From Lotus japonicus (lineage: Eukaryota > Streptophyta > Magnoliopsida > Fabales > Fabaceae): a DNA stretch of 64,000 bases. A program made the position numbers and the translations under genes. The stretch covers positions 22,709,038 to 22,773,037 of the forward strand of contig NC_080046.1 in assembly GCF_012489685.1 (NCBI RefSeq), given 5' to 3'. This document shows, piece after piece, positions 53,601 to 64,000 of the stretch; position 1 is the first letter of the stretch; the number at the start of each line of letters is the position of its first letter. The notes under the pieces are model-generated. The model worked only from the letters and a program-made list of their open reading frames with translations. It searched no databases and was not told the DNA's origin.

Positions 53601-56600
53601 GAAATTGGTTTTAGCTTCTCTTGAGCAATATATTCTCCTTAACTGCGGTGCTTTTCATAATTGGGCAACAGATATTTTGACTGTGACGCGACTGGTGAAT
53701 CTTTACAGTTTGTTAAGGGGTCTTGGCAATATGGTCTACCAAGTTCAATACAGTCGAGAAGCTGAGGAGATTATATTCCAGCTGATAAACAATGGTGAAT
53801 GGGATTTACTTTCTGCAAGAACTCACATAGTATCTCTGAAGTGGTTGTTTCGACAAGAGAATATAGTCAAATCATTGTGTCATCAGATTTTGAAATTCTG
53901 CCAAAGCTATAACTTAGAAGAGGCTGACATAATTATCGGAAACAATAGCCAAACTATCAATGTACAGACACTTGCAGAGTTAGTATCCACTGGAGAAAAC
54001 TATGGAGCTAGACTTTTCGTATGCTTATTGGCACAGCTATTCGAGGAAGAAGGCCAGGAACATGAGATGATTTCTGTTTTGAATCTCATGGCAACTATGG
54101 TTCATGTCTGTCCAGCTGTTTCTGACCAACTATCTTTGCACGGAATAGCGGCAACAATCAAGACTTGGTGCTTCTCGACAACAACTTTCATGTCCATCTT
54201 GATTTTGGCTTTTAATATTTTGAGTTCAGCGCATCCTCAAACACTATCTGCTGATCAGAGTTGGGTTGCAGTAACCATGAAGGTGAGTAAGTGAACTCTA
54301 AACTTCTAGTTATGCACCTCATAAACTATAATGTTAATTCAGTATGTAAATTGTAAACTATAAAGTAGTTAGAGAATATATAAATATAATCATTATCATG
54401 ATTAGAAACTTTCCCTGATTGGCCTCATTTTCCCTGGTTTTGCAATTTGCGGGCCTCAATTTCCTCTTAGAGTTGCCTCATGCCCTCTCTTGTTTTTATT
54501 TGGCTAGAGTACTATTTTGGTCCTTCTAATTCACTCTTGCTATTGAGTTAGTCCCCGGATTTTCTAATTGTGTCAATTTACTCTTGATTATTTATCAGAC
54601 TTAACGTAATCTGTAACCCTCCATCTTTGATGTGGGTATCATTTTGGCCAATTTCGAATTTTGAATCCTGATTTCTGATATGAACATCCTGAAAGATGTA
54701 ACTTAGCATCCTGGTTTTTGGTATAGCAAAGCATATATGGCAAAACATAATTGATGTGTGGAATGCAGCACCAACACTCATGTTTGGAAAAGTTTGAACT
54801 GTACCATGTTATTATATTAATAGATAATGGGTCACAAACAACAAACTGGGGATGGATCATATGAATGATTTAGAACTATAACGGTGCAACTTAAAGTTTG
54901 AAACACTGATACCAAATTGAAATAGATTATCGCAAAACATAGTCGGAGATGAGGTAGAATGCAAATAGTGTATGACACTGCAAAAATTCCGTAACTTACC
55001 AACTATCCCTAAGCTTACCAAAAAACAAGATGATTGTTCTAACAGCATGTTACCCCTTCTGCAGATGATTGAGTACTCTATTCCAGCCACAATGGCTGAT
55101 ATATTAAGTCATGAAAGTCTCTTCGTTATTGGCATTCTTTCCCTGATTTTGCATCTTTCCACCAATGAAGCACTTGAAGATCCTTCGAAGTCCATTCTTT
55201 TTAATACTTGTATAATATCTGCAGTCAACACTGTAGTCTGTGCAGCTTCTTCAAAGGGAGCTGCTTTGTCTGACCATGATGAGGGAACAAGCACCGGAGA
55301 AACTTTAATATTTGTTCTTTTACTCAATTACTTCGCCGTTAAAAGGTAAGCCGGTCCACATCAGCAAATAAACTAAGTTATCAATGCTAAAGTTTTAGAT
55401 TTTAATTTATCTTGGTTAATGGACGCCTGTTTAAAAGAATTGCTTCTTACATTTTACAAGAGTTGCCTGATTATCAATCGTAACTTTAGTGTTTTCTTAG
55501 TTCTTAATTTATCTTGGTTAATAGACTCCTTTATTTTTTTATAAAAATTGCTTGTTGCATTTTTCTCCCCTCATGCTTTACCCCAAACAAAAAGAAACAA
55601 GTTATCAATGCTAAATTTTCTGTTCTAGCTTGCATGCTGTCATTCCAGGGTTTGTGGATTGGCAAAGCTTCCTTGTTTCAACGAATCCATCAGAGCCACT
55701 AGCCTTCATAGGCATCCGTTGCCATGAATTGTGCAGACTTCTGCATTTTGGTTCTTCTGTGATCAAGATTATTGCTTCTTATAGCTTGTTAGAGCTGTTT
55801 AACAGAATATCAGATCAAATAAACAGTAAACATGAAGAGTTGAGATGTAGCATTGGGCACTTAATGTCCATAAGGAGTATACTGGAAGGGCTGGTATTTT
55901 ATAGCGACCTGAGAGTGGCTACAAATTGTGCCCTCTGCCTGTCGATGCTTATGCGATGGGAAAATCATGCAGAGGAAACAAAACTATTAGGACATAGCAG
56001 CTGGTGTAGATTGGTTATAGAGGAGATGACAGTATCTTTGGCAGCCCCTTCTCTAGCATCACAATCATTCATGGAGAGTCAAAGGCCTGCAGTCCTTATA
56101 GCTATTGCGTTGCTGAAACTGCATAAAATTCCACAGTGGGTGAGATATGTGTTTAATAATTCATGCATATCTGGCATACTTGAGAATATTGCTGCTACTA
56201 ATTTGAGCTCAGAGATTTTGGTTTTATTTCGAGAACTACTGAAATCCGACTTCTTAAGTACCGAGCAAATCACAACTATAAATCAAATCCTCCAGGTAAC
56301 TCATTTAAGTTTCCTTATATACTTGATGCTTCATCCTGGTCTGCATACATTTAATTGTTTTATGGCTTTAATGAGTTTTTCCACATGTATATAATTTATA
56401 TAGTCTACTGATACTGATATATGGTGAACACGTTCAAAAATATTGATTACATAGTTCTGGCATTTGTTGATATTCACAGGAATGCAGAAAGCGCATGTAC
56501 ACAAACAATGCTCAGGAGGGTCTCCCAAAAGAACCAGTGAAGAGGATCCTCACCACACCAGACGATCTTGGAGACATTTGTCGGTACCTCATTGATTTGA

Positions 56601-56722
56601 TGTCATCAGAGACACATTCAGATCCAGATTCATCGGGATTTAATAAGGGCAGTAGAAAGCTCTTGGAAGAAATAGAGCTGTTTTTCAGTACCTTGACCGT
56701 AGATGATGGTGGCATTAGATAG
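50633..56722 (+). CDS. PRD1: PRD1, putative recombination initiation defects 1
   Basis: Meiotic protein required to form programmed double-strand breaks with SPO11 and MTOPVIB; it acts as a platform protein in the nucleus (family knowledge). Exons: 50633-51091, 51426-51538, 51636-51811, 52010-52318, 52531-53494, 53589-54282, 55065-55345, 55629-56295, 56480-56722. They give 1301 codons in frame; Arabidopsis PRD1 is about 1330. Diagnostic parts are the N-terminal CSQGH and GGSICLVCFSNLIS (cysteine pairs), SSGALGWSPRQLHM, and LQLPSEEIRGEVLFVLYKL across an exon junction. The rest is a long helical, ARM-like repeat region. The start was chosen as the first Met of the exon, giving MYLSSDSQSMDVD, like the known proteins. 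Intron 6 (780 bp) contains a scrap resembling a foldback-element arm (TTTTGGTCCTTC, TTAGTCCCCGG). Confidence 0.93.
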
Positions 56723-57100
56723 CTTGTGTGTTGATAAAACTCTAGTCCACTGGACGCTTGGATCTGAATACTTACAAATTGGTAAGCACGTCTAAAATTC
56801 ATTGACAAGCTAAAAAAATGATTCTGACTATTTAGATTGAGTCTTGATAAAGCCTAATGTAAATTCTGATTGGCAAAGGTAAATATATGTAAAAACGCTA
56901 ATTTTCTTGTAATCTATCCTGGTTATTAGTTTTTGTAAGAACTGTTTCCATCTAATAGGAATCTGGTGATTGACATTTGGTGTCATCAGAATAAACCCTT
57001 GAAATACTAAATGAAATTCCGACAGAAAAAAATAGCAGAAATACACAATATTTACATTGACAAACTGAAGAATGAGTCAAAGAGAAGAAGCTCTGACTAT
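56723..57100. other. PRD1 3' UTR and flank
   Basis: Probable 3' UTR. No signal stands out, and no gene is seen before the LINE scrap. Confidence 0.45.
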
Positions 57101-57760
57101 TTTTGTTTTGAAGGAGAGAAACAAGGTAATAATATTAGAGGAATGGAGCAAAATAGGAATGAGCGAAGGAACGAGATTCATTACTGATAGAACATATCGC
57201 ACATAAAGTACTAACGCTTGCTGGCAATGCATTTCTTCGGGATAAATCTACCTTCGTTTGCACTCTATCTATCAATACTCTCCAACCGAAAGCAAGTTGA
57301 TTGGAAGGGGCTTTGACTGCCCAAAGTTTACAGAAAACCCCATTCCCATCATCAGTGAAGTCTTCCTGAATCCCGTCATATGCAGAACTTACCGTATAGG
57401 AGCCCGAACTATCCTTAGTCCAAACCCACGCATCCCTCTGTCCTTCTTTTGGATAAAAGGATCCAATCTGTCTCAGAAGTTCATGGACCTTTTCCTTATC
57501 TCTGTCCAGCAAGGTCCTATTCCATGGTAATTCCCATACCCAACGCCCTTCTCTCCATGTCTTACTTAAGCTAGCACACTGTTAGGATGACAGTTTATAC
57601 AGTCGTGGGAATAACCTCCTGAGTGCTCCACCTCCCAGTCAATCTTCATTCCAGAAGGAGACATCTTATCCATCCCCAAGTCTCCTACAAATTGCCTCAT
57701 TGATGATTGAACCATCTACCTTGATCATCCCAAAACAGACAGAATGGAGATACATTTTTA
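57100..57760 (-). pseudogene. LINE fragment, zf-RVT region
   Basis: Minus-strand reading with stops and shifts: a VSFWNEDWLGGGALRRLFPR block near 57,650-57,590, then DAWVWTKDSSGSYTVSSAYD (57,440-57,380), then KLWAVKAPSNQLAFGWRVLI and a Cys-containing end LCAICSI. This is the order seen between reverse transcriptase and the zinc-binding domain of plant L1-type LINEs. RT, endonuclease and the 3' tail are missing. It is a different copy from the LINE at 35,437. Confidence 0.8.
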
Positions 57761-59101
57761 ATGCTAAAACACAAGTGTGCTTTGACTTAATGTTTTAATC
57801 TTGACCGTTGATGGTTAGATCTAACGGTCGTGATTTATTCTCATTTTCTCACATAAGATTACCTTTCTCATAAGATACATCCTCTATATATATATATATA
57901 GAATTTAGATATAGATAGAATTTAGATATAGATAGATTATGTTTTTCAATTGCTTGCAGTAATATATCTTCAACATACTTAAGCTATGAGATGTCGACAA
58001 TTAAAATAGAGACTTCAATGTTGGAGGTTTCAAGATTGCATAGGTATATTTTTCCCTTAAACAGTATGTCTTAAGATTGTCTACGATTTTTCATATTCAA
58101 TTTCTCTAGACTCTTCAGAAAAGGTAAAAGGAAAGGAGTCATTACATTGTTCTTTCAAATTATCAATTTTTTTAGGAGCACTGCATGAGAGTCATTTAGT
58201 GGCTGTTTTGAACCGCCACAAAATTACAAGTTCAATAAAACAACAGTACCGTTTCTGGCGGTTTTAAACCGCTAGAAAATGCTTCGTGCCGTTGTGGCAC
58301 ACAACATTTTCCTTTTTTTTTGATAGTTCAATAACTTAGAGAAGACATTTTGAGTTAGACCATAAATACCCGCGTCCCGTAGAGTTAGTGAGGTATTACA
58401 ATTGTAGAAAAGTTTCGCAATGAAACTTGACTAGATGAATGGGTGAACTTCATTTAGAACCATTTCCACAACCAGAACGTTTTATTAACACTGTGACTAT
58501 TGATGCTTAAGGACAAAATGTCATCTCCAAGTTAGTTGAACTAACACTTAAGAAAATGTATAATTTAAAAGAACTCTGCAATGGTCTCTTTCTATGTCAC
58601 TTTCTTAAGAGTTTGGAGCTGCTGAATATGAAAATTTGTAGATGGTTACAAGAAATATTGTTCAAGGGAAATATAAACCTAAGTAATCTTAACATCTACG
58701 GATGAGATATTGACACCCTACAACGACCGTTACACAAATGGTTACATCTAATTAATTGTGTAAAATGTAGCTTTGAAAATATTTCTTTTACCAAAAGAAA
58801 ACATTTAGGCCATTTTTATTATTTGATTTTTATGTATTTTTCTTTAATTAACTAAAAAAGGAATTAGCTTTGTGAAAATATGATTTGTGAAATGACCTTA
58901 AAGAAAGATTTTTTATTTTTGGAGTGCCTACAGATTCTTTCTTGAGATACATCAAAACTATTTAAACAGAATTTTTTTAATTTGATTTTTGAAGGTTTGA
59001 AGAAGTCATTTTTGTGAGAGGATTTTAATAAAATGTTGAACAACAAACCCATCGCTGCTCGCGACGAGCTTTTATCAAGGGATGTCTTGATTTATTCTAC
59101 C
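57761..59101. other. Intergenic, no gene recognised
   Basis: AT-rich. A short palindrome GACCGTTGATGGTTAGATCTAACGGTC, written in two parts as GACCGTTGAT and ATCTAACGGTC, lies at about 57,804-57,830. A small direct repeat AGAATTTAGATATAGATAG occurs twice at about 57,900-57,937. A second imperfect inverted pair (TTTTGAACCGCCA and TGGCGGTTTTAAACCGC) is at 58,206-58,272. None has a clear role. Confidence 0.4.
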
Positions 59102-60976
59102 AAAACTCAATAATCTTTTGTTCAAATTATGTTGAAGAGGGATAATGAAGAAACTTAGAGTACTAGCTTTCTAGAAGCCTTTATTAAAGGTGATTCCAAG
59201 TTCGAACCAACCAAGAGCTGAGCCGAGAAATCAAACATCGATGTGTTAAAACTAATAGTCTCACATTGGATACTTTGAAGGTAAAATAATGGTCTATAAT
59301 TGAGGGTGTTGTTATTTGTCCAAATTCTAATAGTGCAATTTTGGACTACGACACCCACCTAAAACCCCAATCCTATTTTGCACCCTTTGGGCCCGCGAGC
59401 TTCAATGACCAAGTTCACAAAGTTTTAAAGTTGCAATGAACTTAAAGCCTCCATGTAGATTTCTTAGCCTCTTTATTTTTTAACAAAAATATTTAGATTA
59501 AACACCTAAAGCAGTTTCTTAGCTGCACTTACATCATGTTAGACCAAAATACTAAGAAGTGATACTACAATGTATAAAGATATGTAAATTAAAAACAAGC
59601 ATGTTCTGTTAAACCAGCTGATACATGAAGTAAGCGAAACCCTAATGTCTATACAAAAAGCCTCTAAAACCCCAAAATTCAATAGATTATGCATCTGACT
59701 ACGGAGTAGAGAAAGTTTTTTTCTACTTTTTTAATCAGCACTTCAATATCAACAACTCATTTGTTTTGTCGAAGTTGCAATCTGTGTAAGTATCAGGATA
59801 GTCCAAAATGTGACTACAGTAGCATTAGATAAGGGCCAATGTAGATAATTTGAGAATGAGGAGAGGTGAGACAGGCTTCTGTAGAACCCAAACAACCAAC
59901 ATCAAAGGCCTTTGAAGGAAGGTGGAGGCGGCAAAGGTAGAGACAGTGGGGAAAGTGGGTGGCGCAAGGGCGCAGGAAAGGGCAACAACGGTAGTAGTAG
60001 GTGATCAGAGACAGAGGAGGAGGCTGGTGGTTGTGGCTGACACGAGAACTTGTGAACATCGCAGCAACAGGAAGAGGAGGTTGGACTGAGATTTGTGATA
60101 GGGATGAATGTGGGCGCGGTGGAAGGCCGGTGGACACTCAATGGGCCGATCGCTAGAGGTCCCGCTATAGAAGAAAAGGAGGCACAATGGCCGAAGATGG
60201 AGGATGAAGGAGGTGCAGCGGTAGTGAGAGGCAGGAAGAAAAGGGGGAAAAACTAACACACCAAAAAACCCACTTAATTAAGTAAAGAACCACTTGATAT
60301 GGCAAAAACCCACCTTTTATGGGTCACACACCTAGGCGCGCAAGAATGAGAAAACTCAACAATCTTTTGTTCAAATAGAAGTCGAGCATCCATCAAATTG
60401 TGTTGAACAACTAATGAAGAAACTTAGGGTACTGGCTTTCGAGAAGCTTTTATTGAAGATGATTCCAAGTTCCAACCAACCAAGAGCTGAGCCAAGAAAT
60501 CGAACATCTCATCTCTTAACTTGATGTGTTAAAACTAATAGTCTCACATTGGATAATTGAGGGTGTTATCGGTCCAAATTGTCATAATGCAATTTTAGAC
60601 TACCCCACACTAACCTACAAATCCAATCCTATATTGTATCTCGAGCACCCTTTTGGGCTCGCGAGCTTCAAGGACCAAATTCACAAATTTTTAAGCCTAG
60701 AAATGAGTTTTAGACTTCAAATATGAGAACTTAAGGAGAAATATGTTGCAATGAAGTCAAAGCCTCCCTTTTAGATTTCTTAGCCTCTTTTTCTACACAC
60801 CTAAAAGGATTGCGAGGGACACTTATATCATGAGACTAAAATTTCATGAAGTGATACTAAAATGCACAAAGATAAATAAATTAAGAACAAACATCTTCAT
60901 TGTTGGTACAACCAACTGATACATGAAGTATATAGTAGGGTTTATTTGTCCTATGGTTTTGGTGTACCCTTTACTC

Positions 60977-61020
<44 letters not shown>

Positions 61021-61410
61021 TTGGCTTATCAAAAAAAATTTGATACATGAAGTAAGCAAAGCCCTAAAGGCGATACAAACAACCTCTAAACCCCTAAAAT
61101 CAACAAATAATCTAACTGACTATAGAGGGGAAGTATTTTTTCTACTTTTTTAATCAACAATCCAATATTAACAACTCATATGCTCCATCGGAGTTGCAAT
61201 CTGTGCAAGTATCAGGTAAGCCCAAAACGTGACTTCAGCAACATTGGACATGAACCAATTCAGATAATCTAAGAGCAAGGAGAGGTGGCGAGCTTCTGTA
61301 GAACCCCAAACAAACAACATCAAAGGCTAGGAGAAGAGCTCCCTAAACACACCAAAAACCCACATAGCCTTTTTTTTTTGTGTTAACAACCCACTTAACC
61401 TTGTTTCTCC
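59102..61410. repeat. Direct tandem duplication, offset 1249 bp
   Basis: AAAACTCAATAATCTTTTGT at 59,102 recurs with one change at 60,351, directly after the first unit ends. Both copies continue together through CCAACCAAGAGCTGAGCC, TAGTCTCACATTGGATA, GATACATGAAGTA and CTTCTGTAGAACCC to ACACACCAAAAA. Unit 2 lacks about 340 bp present in unit 1 (59,912-60,250) and has gained a (TA)n tract at about 60,979-61,018. Copies differ at many sites, so the event is not recent. No protein is recognised; the extra 340 bp opens proline/serine-rich frames on the minus strand that I do not trust. Confidence 0.85.
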
Positions 61411-61674
61411 TTTTTACTTGTTGTAAGGGGGCTGGTCACCATTCTATTAGGCCCACCATTACAACTAAAAAATTATGGGTTGTAGCTAAACATGTTGTTA
61501 AAAGAAAATTATACCCTTCTTTCCAAAAAAAAAATTGAGAGTATTATTGTAGCCGGACATGAGCTATTGGCTGCAATGTGGCGCAGAAGATATAAGGAAG
61601 AAAAAATTGGTATTTACGGCATAAGAACGAGAATAAGGAGGAGGAAGAAGAAGGGATGTGTCATGCCATGTAAC

Positions 61675-62892
61675 TGAAGGTGTGAAAAACGACTAAAGGG
61701 GGGGGGGGGGGTTGAATAGAGTTTTGAATATAAAAACTTTCCCCTTAAGATTTAAAGTAAATCTTTTCGGTTTATCTGAGATAGATGGTGCAGCGGATAA
61801 AGATAGAGAGAAGAGAGAAGCACACAAGTATTTTATCCTGGTTCACTTGATAAATCCCTCAAGCTAATCCAGTCCACCCGTTAAGGTGATTTCTTCCTTC
61901 TTAGAATGAAGGCAATCCACTAATCAGATAATTGTTACAACTGCACTTGAAACCTACAAGTGACTAACAATACACTGACTTAGCTCACACTAAGATTCAC
62001 TCTCTTAGTTTTCTCTAGGATCCGATCAACCTTGATCTCCTAAAGGAATCACCACTAAGATACACAGATCCTAGTCTTCTTAAGGATACTGACCTACCCG
62101 GTCCCTTAAGGAAAATCAAACAACTGTTTGAGGTTGGTGTTTACAAAGGTTTGCTTCTAAATAAGCTGAGTGTAAACTAAATAAGAACAGATGAAGAAAG
62201 TGGAGGCTTGAATCTTTTCTTGTATTGCAGCTCTTGGTTTCTCTCTCTCATTTCTTTCTTCTTTTCTTCAGCCTTAAATAGTCCAAGGTGCAAAGGATAT
62301 TTCTGTTGAGAGAATATGACCGTTGGAGGGCATTTCTGGAACTTCCAGAACCTGCTGTGGCTGAACCTTGGTAGGTAGGCTTTTCAGAATAGTACACTGC
62401 TCTTGTACTTCTTGATAGAGACATTTGCCTTTAACCATTGACTTCTGATCTGACGACGCTTCATGTTGGAACTTGTGAAGCTTGGAGATCAGAGTCAGAG
62501 GGAAGCTTGGATCCTCTGACCTTCGTAACTTCTGCTTCTGTACCTTCAGAGCTTCTGGACCTTCAGAGCCTCTGGTCCTTCAGAGCTTCTGGTCCTCAGA
62601 TCTTCTGATCTTCTGATCTTCAGATCCTCTAATCTTCAGATCCTCTGATCTTCTGATCTTCAGATCCTCTGATCTTCAGATCCTCAGATCCTCAGATCCT
62701 CAGATCCTCAGATCTTCTGATCTTCTGATCTTCAGATCCTCTGATGAATATATCTTCTGGTGTCAGAATCAGAACTTGTTTGTCAAAACACTCAAGACAA
62801 ACATAAGAGTATCATAATTGTTCATCCACAAATAAATACTTGTTATCATCAAAACATAGAGTTGTACCACATGACCAAATCTTGATCTTACA
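61675..62892 (-). repeat. 3' LTR of copy C
   Basis: 1218 bp, TG...CA. It contains a G13 run at about 61,699 and the same LTR landmarks as copies A and B. It is longer than copy B, partly because of the short tandem repeats at 62,560-62,750. Confidence 0.85.
62560..62750. repeat. Short tandem repeats CAGATCCTC/TGATCTTCT in the LTR
   Basis: About 19 units of 9-10 bp alternating between CAGATCCTC, TGATCTTCT and TTCAGAGCTTCTGG. They correspond to a stretch of the LTR that in copies A and B has only a few CTTCAGAGC-type words, so the repeat expanded in copy C. Confidence 0.85.
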
Positions 62893-63256
62893 ATCTCCCC
62901 CTTTTTGATGATGACAAAACCATGTATTTTGATGAACAACTCTAAACAAATAAACTGAATACACTCAGAGTATAAGGTATCAGAGTTAAAACTTATCCTG
63001 ATGTGTATAGTTTATCTTGCTCCTTCTGAATCCAAGACTCGAGCTTGATTCTGAGCTTAGCTCCCCCTGAATCTAATACTTAATATCAACCTCGTCAGAG
63101 CATAGAAATTGATCACATAAGGGAGTTGTCAAGATACTATTAGTTCTCCCCCTTTTTGTCATAAGCAAAAAGAATGAAGGTGGGAAAAAAAATACTAAGA
63201 GCATAAAACGAAATACTCCCCCTCAGAAGGAATACCAAGGGATACTTGGCTTCTGA

Positions 63257-63979
63257 TTAGTGTATCTTCTGATGAGAGCAGAAGTGTGGTTCTGGTGACA
63301 TCTCCATTCTGGACAAAATTTCATCTTCAGATACTTCAGAATGAGAAGCTATGAACCTACTCTTCTTCTGATGATGCAAGTCAGAAGTTGTAGTAGCATC
63401 TTCTGATGTTGTTGCTTCTGGTTTGACAAGTTCTGAGTCTTTGTTTCTTTCTGAAACAGTCATGCTCATCTCTGCAAGCTTTTTCAGCTAGCTTTGACTT
63501 GTTAGAGTCAAGCTTATCATTAATTCTAACATGAATAGCGTTCAGAATATCAACAGAGGGGTTCTTATAAAAAACCAATGATTCCTTGACCAAATCTTAC
63601 TCTTCTGATGCCTCCAAGATCAACTTCACCTTCAGGTTCAAGTTTTGGATCTTGGGACATATGCCTTTCTCTCGTCATGTGTTGCCTGCATCCACTGTCC
63701 AGGTTCCATGGTTGGAGTTTCGATGGACCTACTGAAGATATCTGCAACATATATAATCTTATCCCTAGGTACCCACTTTCTGGGTCCTTTCTTGTTAGTT
63801 AGCCCAGAAGTTCTGACAACTTTGGGTCTTTCAACAGGATAATATACAGGAATTTGAGCATGATATTTTGACATAGAGAAAGTTCCTTTCTTAAGAGATG
63901 ATGGAGCAACTTCAGAAGGTTTAGAATAATCAATGCCATATATTCCATTTCTGCTTACGCCATAGATCATTGAAGCCAT
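63257..63979 (-). pseudogene. Sirevirus gag-end/protease remnant
   Basis: Minus-strand frame 63,979-63,638 contains NKKGPRKWVPRDKIIYVADI, typical of the gag to protease junction in this family. The overlapping next frame (63,750-63,565) holds LDSGCRQHMT, the aspartic-protease DSG motif, so a frameshift separates them. The frames at 63,593-63,257 are rich in Ser/Glu and are not assigned. In a complete element this region would continue into integrase; here it runs into the noncoding 3' region. Confidence 0.8.
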
Positions 63980-64000
63980 TAAGCTTCTGTCTACGTTTTT

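Larger units (their letters stand above)
61675..64000 (-). mobile_element. Sirevirus-type Copia element, 3' end (copy C), continues past window
   Basis: Transcribed on the minus strand. The 3' LTR spans 61,675-62,892 (TGAAGGTGTG...TCTTACA on the plus strand). It is preceded, in element direction, by the polypurine tract at 62,893-62,915 (minus strand CATCAAAAAGGGGGAGAT). Further GGGGGAG tracts follow at about 63,058, 63,146 and 63,214; repeated polypurine tracts are a hallmark of Sireviruses. Coding remnants of gag/protease begin only some 600-1000 bp from the LTR, so integrase, reverse transcriptase and RNase H are deleted. The 5' part lies beyond base 64,000. Confidence 0.85.

Noticed and set aside
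62560..62750. CRISPR-like regular short repeats
   Set aside because: Units of 9-10 bp without unique spacers, inside an LTR of a plant retroelement.

Overview
This is a plant nuclear window. Its three intact genes have many exons split by AT-rich GT-AG introns, and the space between them is packed with plant transposons (Helitron, Mutator-like foldback elements, Tourist and Stowaway MITEs, LINEs, Sirevirus-type and other Copia elements). Repeat style and protein similarity suggest a dicot, most likely a legume (inference, moderate confidence). No tRNA, rRNA or CRISPR array was seen.

Layout. 1-1928: the 3' part of a plant mobile domain (PMD/MAIN-like) gene whose frame is cut by one in-frame TAA. 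3553-11171: a decayed Helitron that keeps only the C-terminal part of its helicase, with a Mutator-like foldback element (9421-11068) nested inside. 11172-25365: repeat-rich ground with a 37-bp hairpin-repeat array, a LINE scrap, GGY-rich simple sequence split by a solo Sirevirus LTR, a Copia pol fragment interrupted by a Tourist MITE, and three Mutator-type elements in a row. 25741-32859 (minus): a kinesin-12 gene of the PAKRP1/KIN-12A type, 16 exons and 1255 codons. 34237-39636: a nest of a Sirevirus LTR, an L1-type LINE, a short Copia element with both LTRs, and a MITE holding a GC-rich repeat. 40342-46378 (plus): SEC23, 12 exons and 767 codons. 50633-56722 (plus): PRD1, 9 exons and 1301 codons. 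57100-61400: a LINE scrap and a 1.25-kb tandem duplication. 61675-64000: the 3' end of a Sirevirus-type element that leaves the window.

The three intact genes act in different processes: phragmoplast assembly at cytokinesis (KIN-12), COPII vesicle coats (SEC23) and meiotic double-strand break formation (PRD1). From memory, Arabidopsis carries the same three families close together on chromosome 4 (At4g14150, At4g14160, At4g14180), so this looks like an ancient conserved block expanded by transposons. I joined exons by reading splice sites and frame by eye. Every kinesin, SEC23 and PRD1 junction keeps frame, and one kinesin intron needs a GC-AG donor.

I did not find a clear undescribed biological system. 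The least explained structure is the hairpin-repeat array at 12734-12962. The rest of the novelty is in well-delimited transposon insertions, many with exact target-site duplications.
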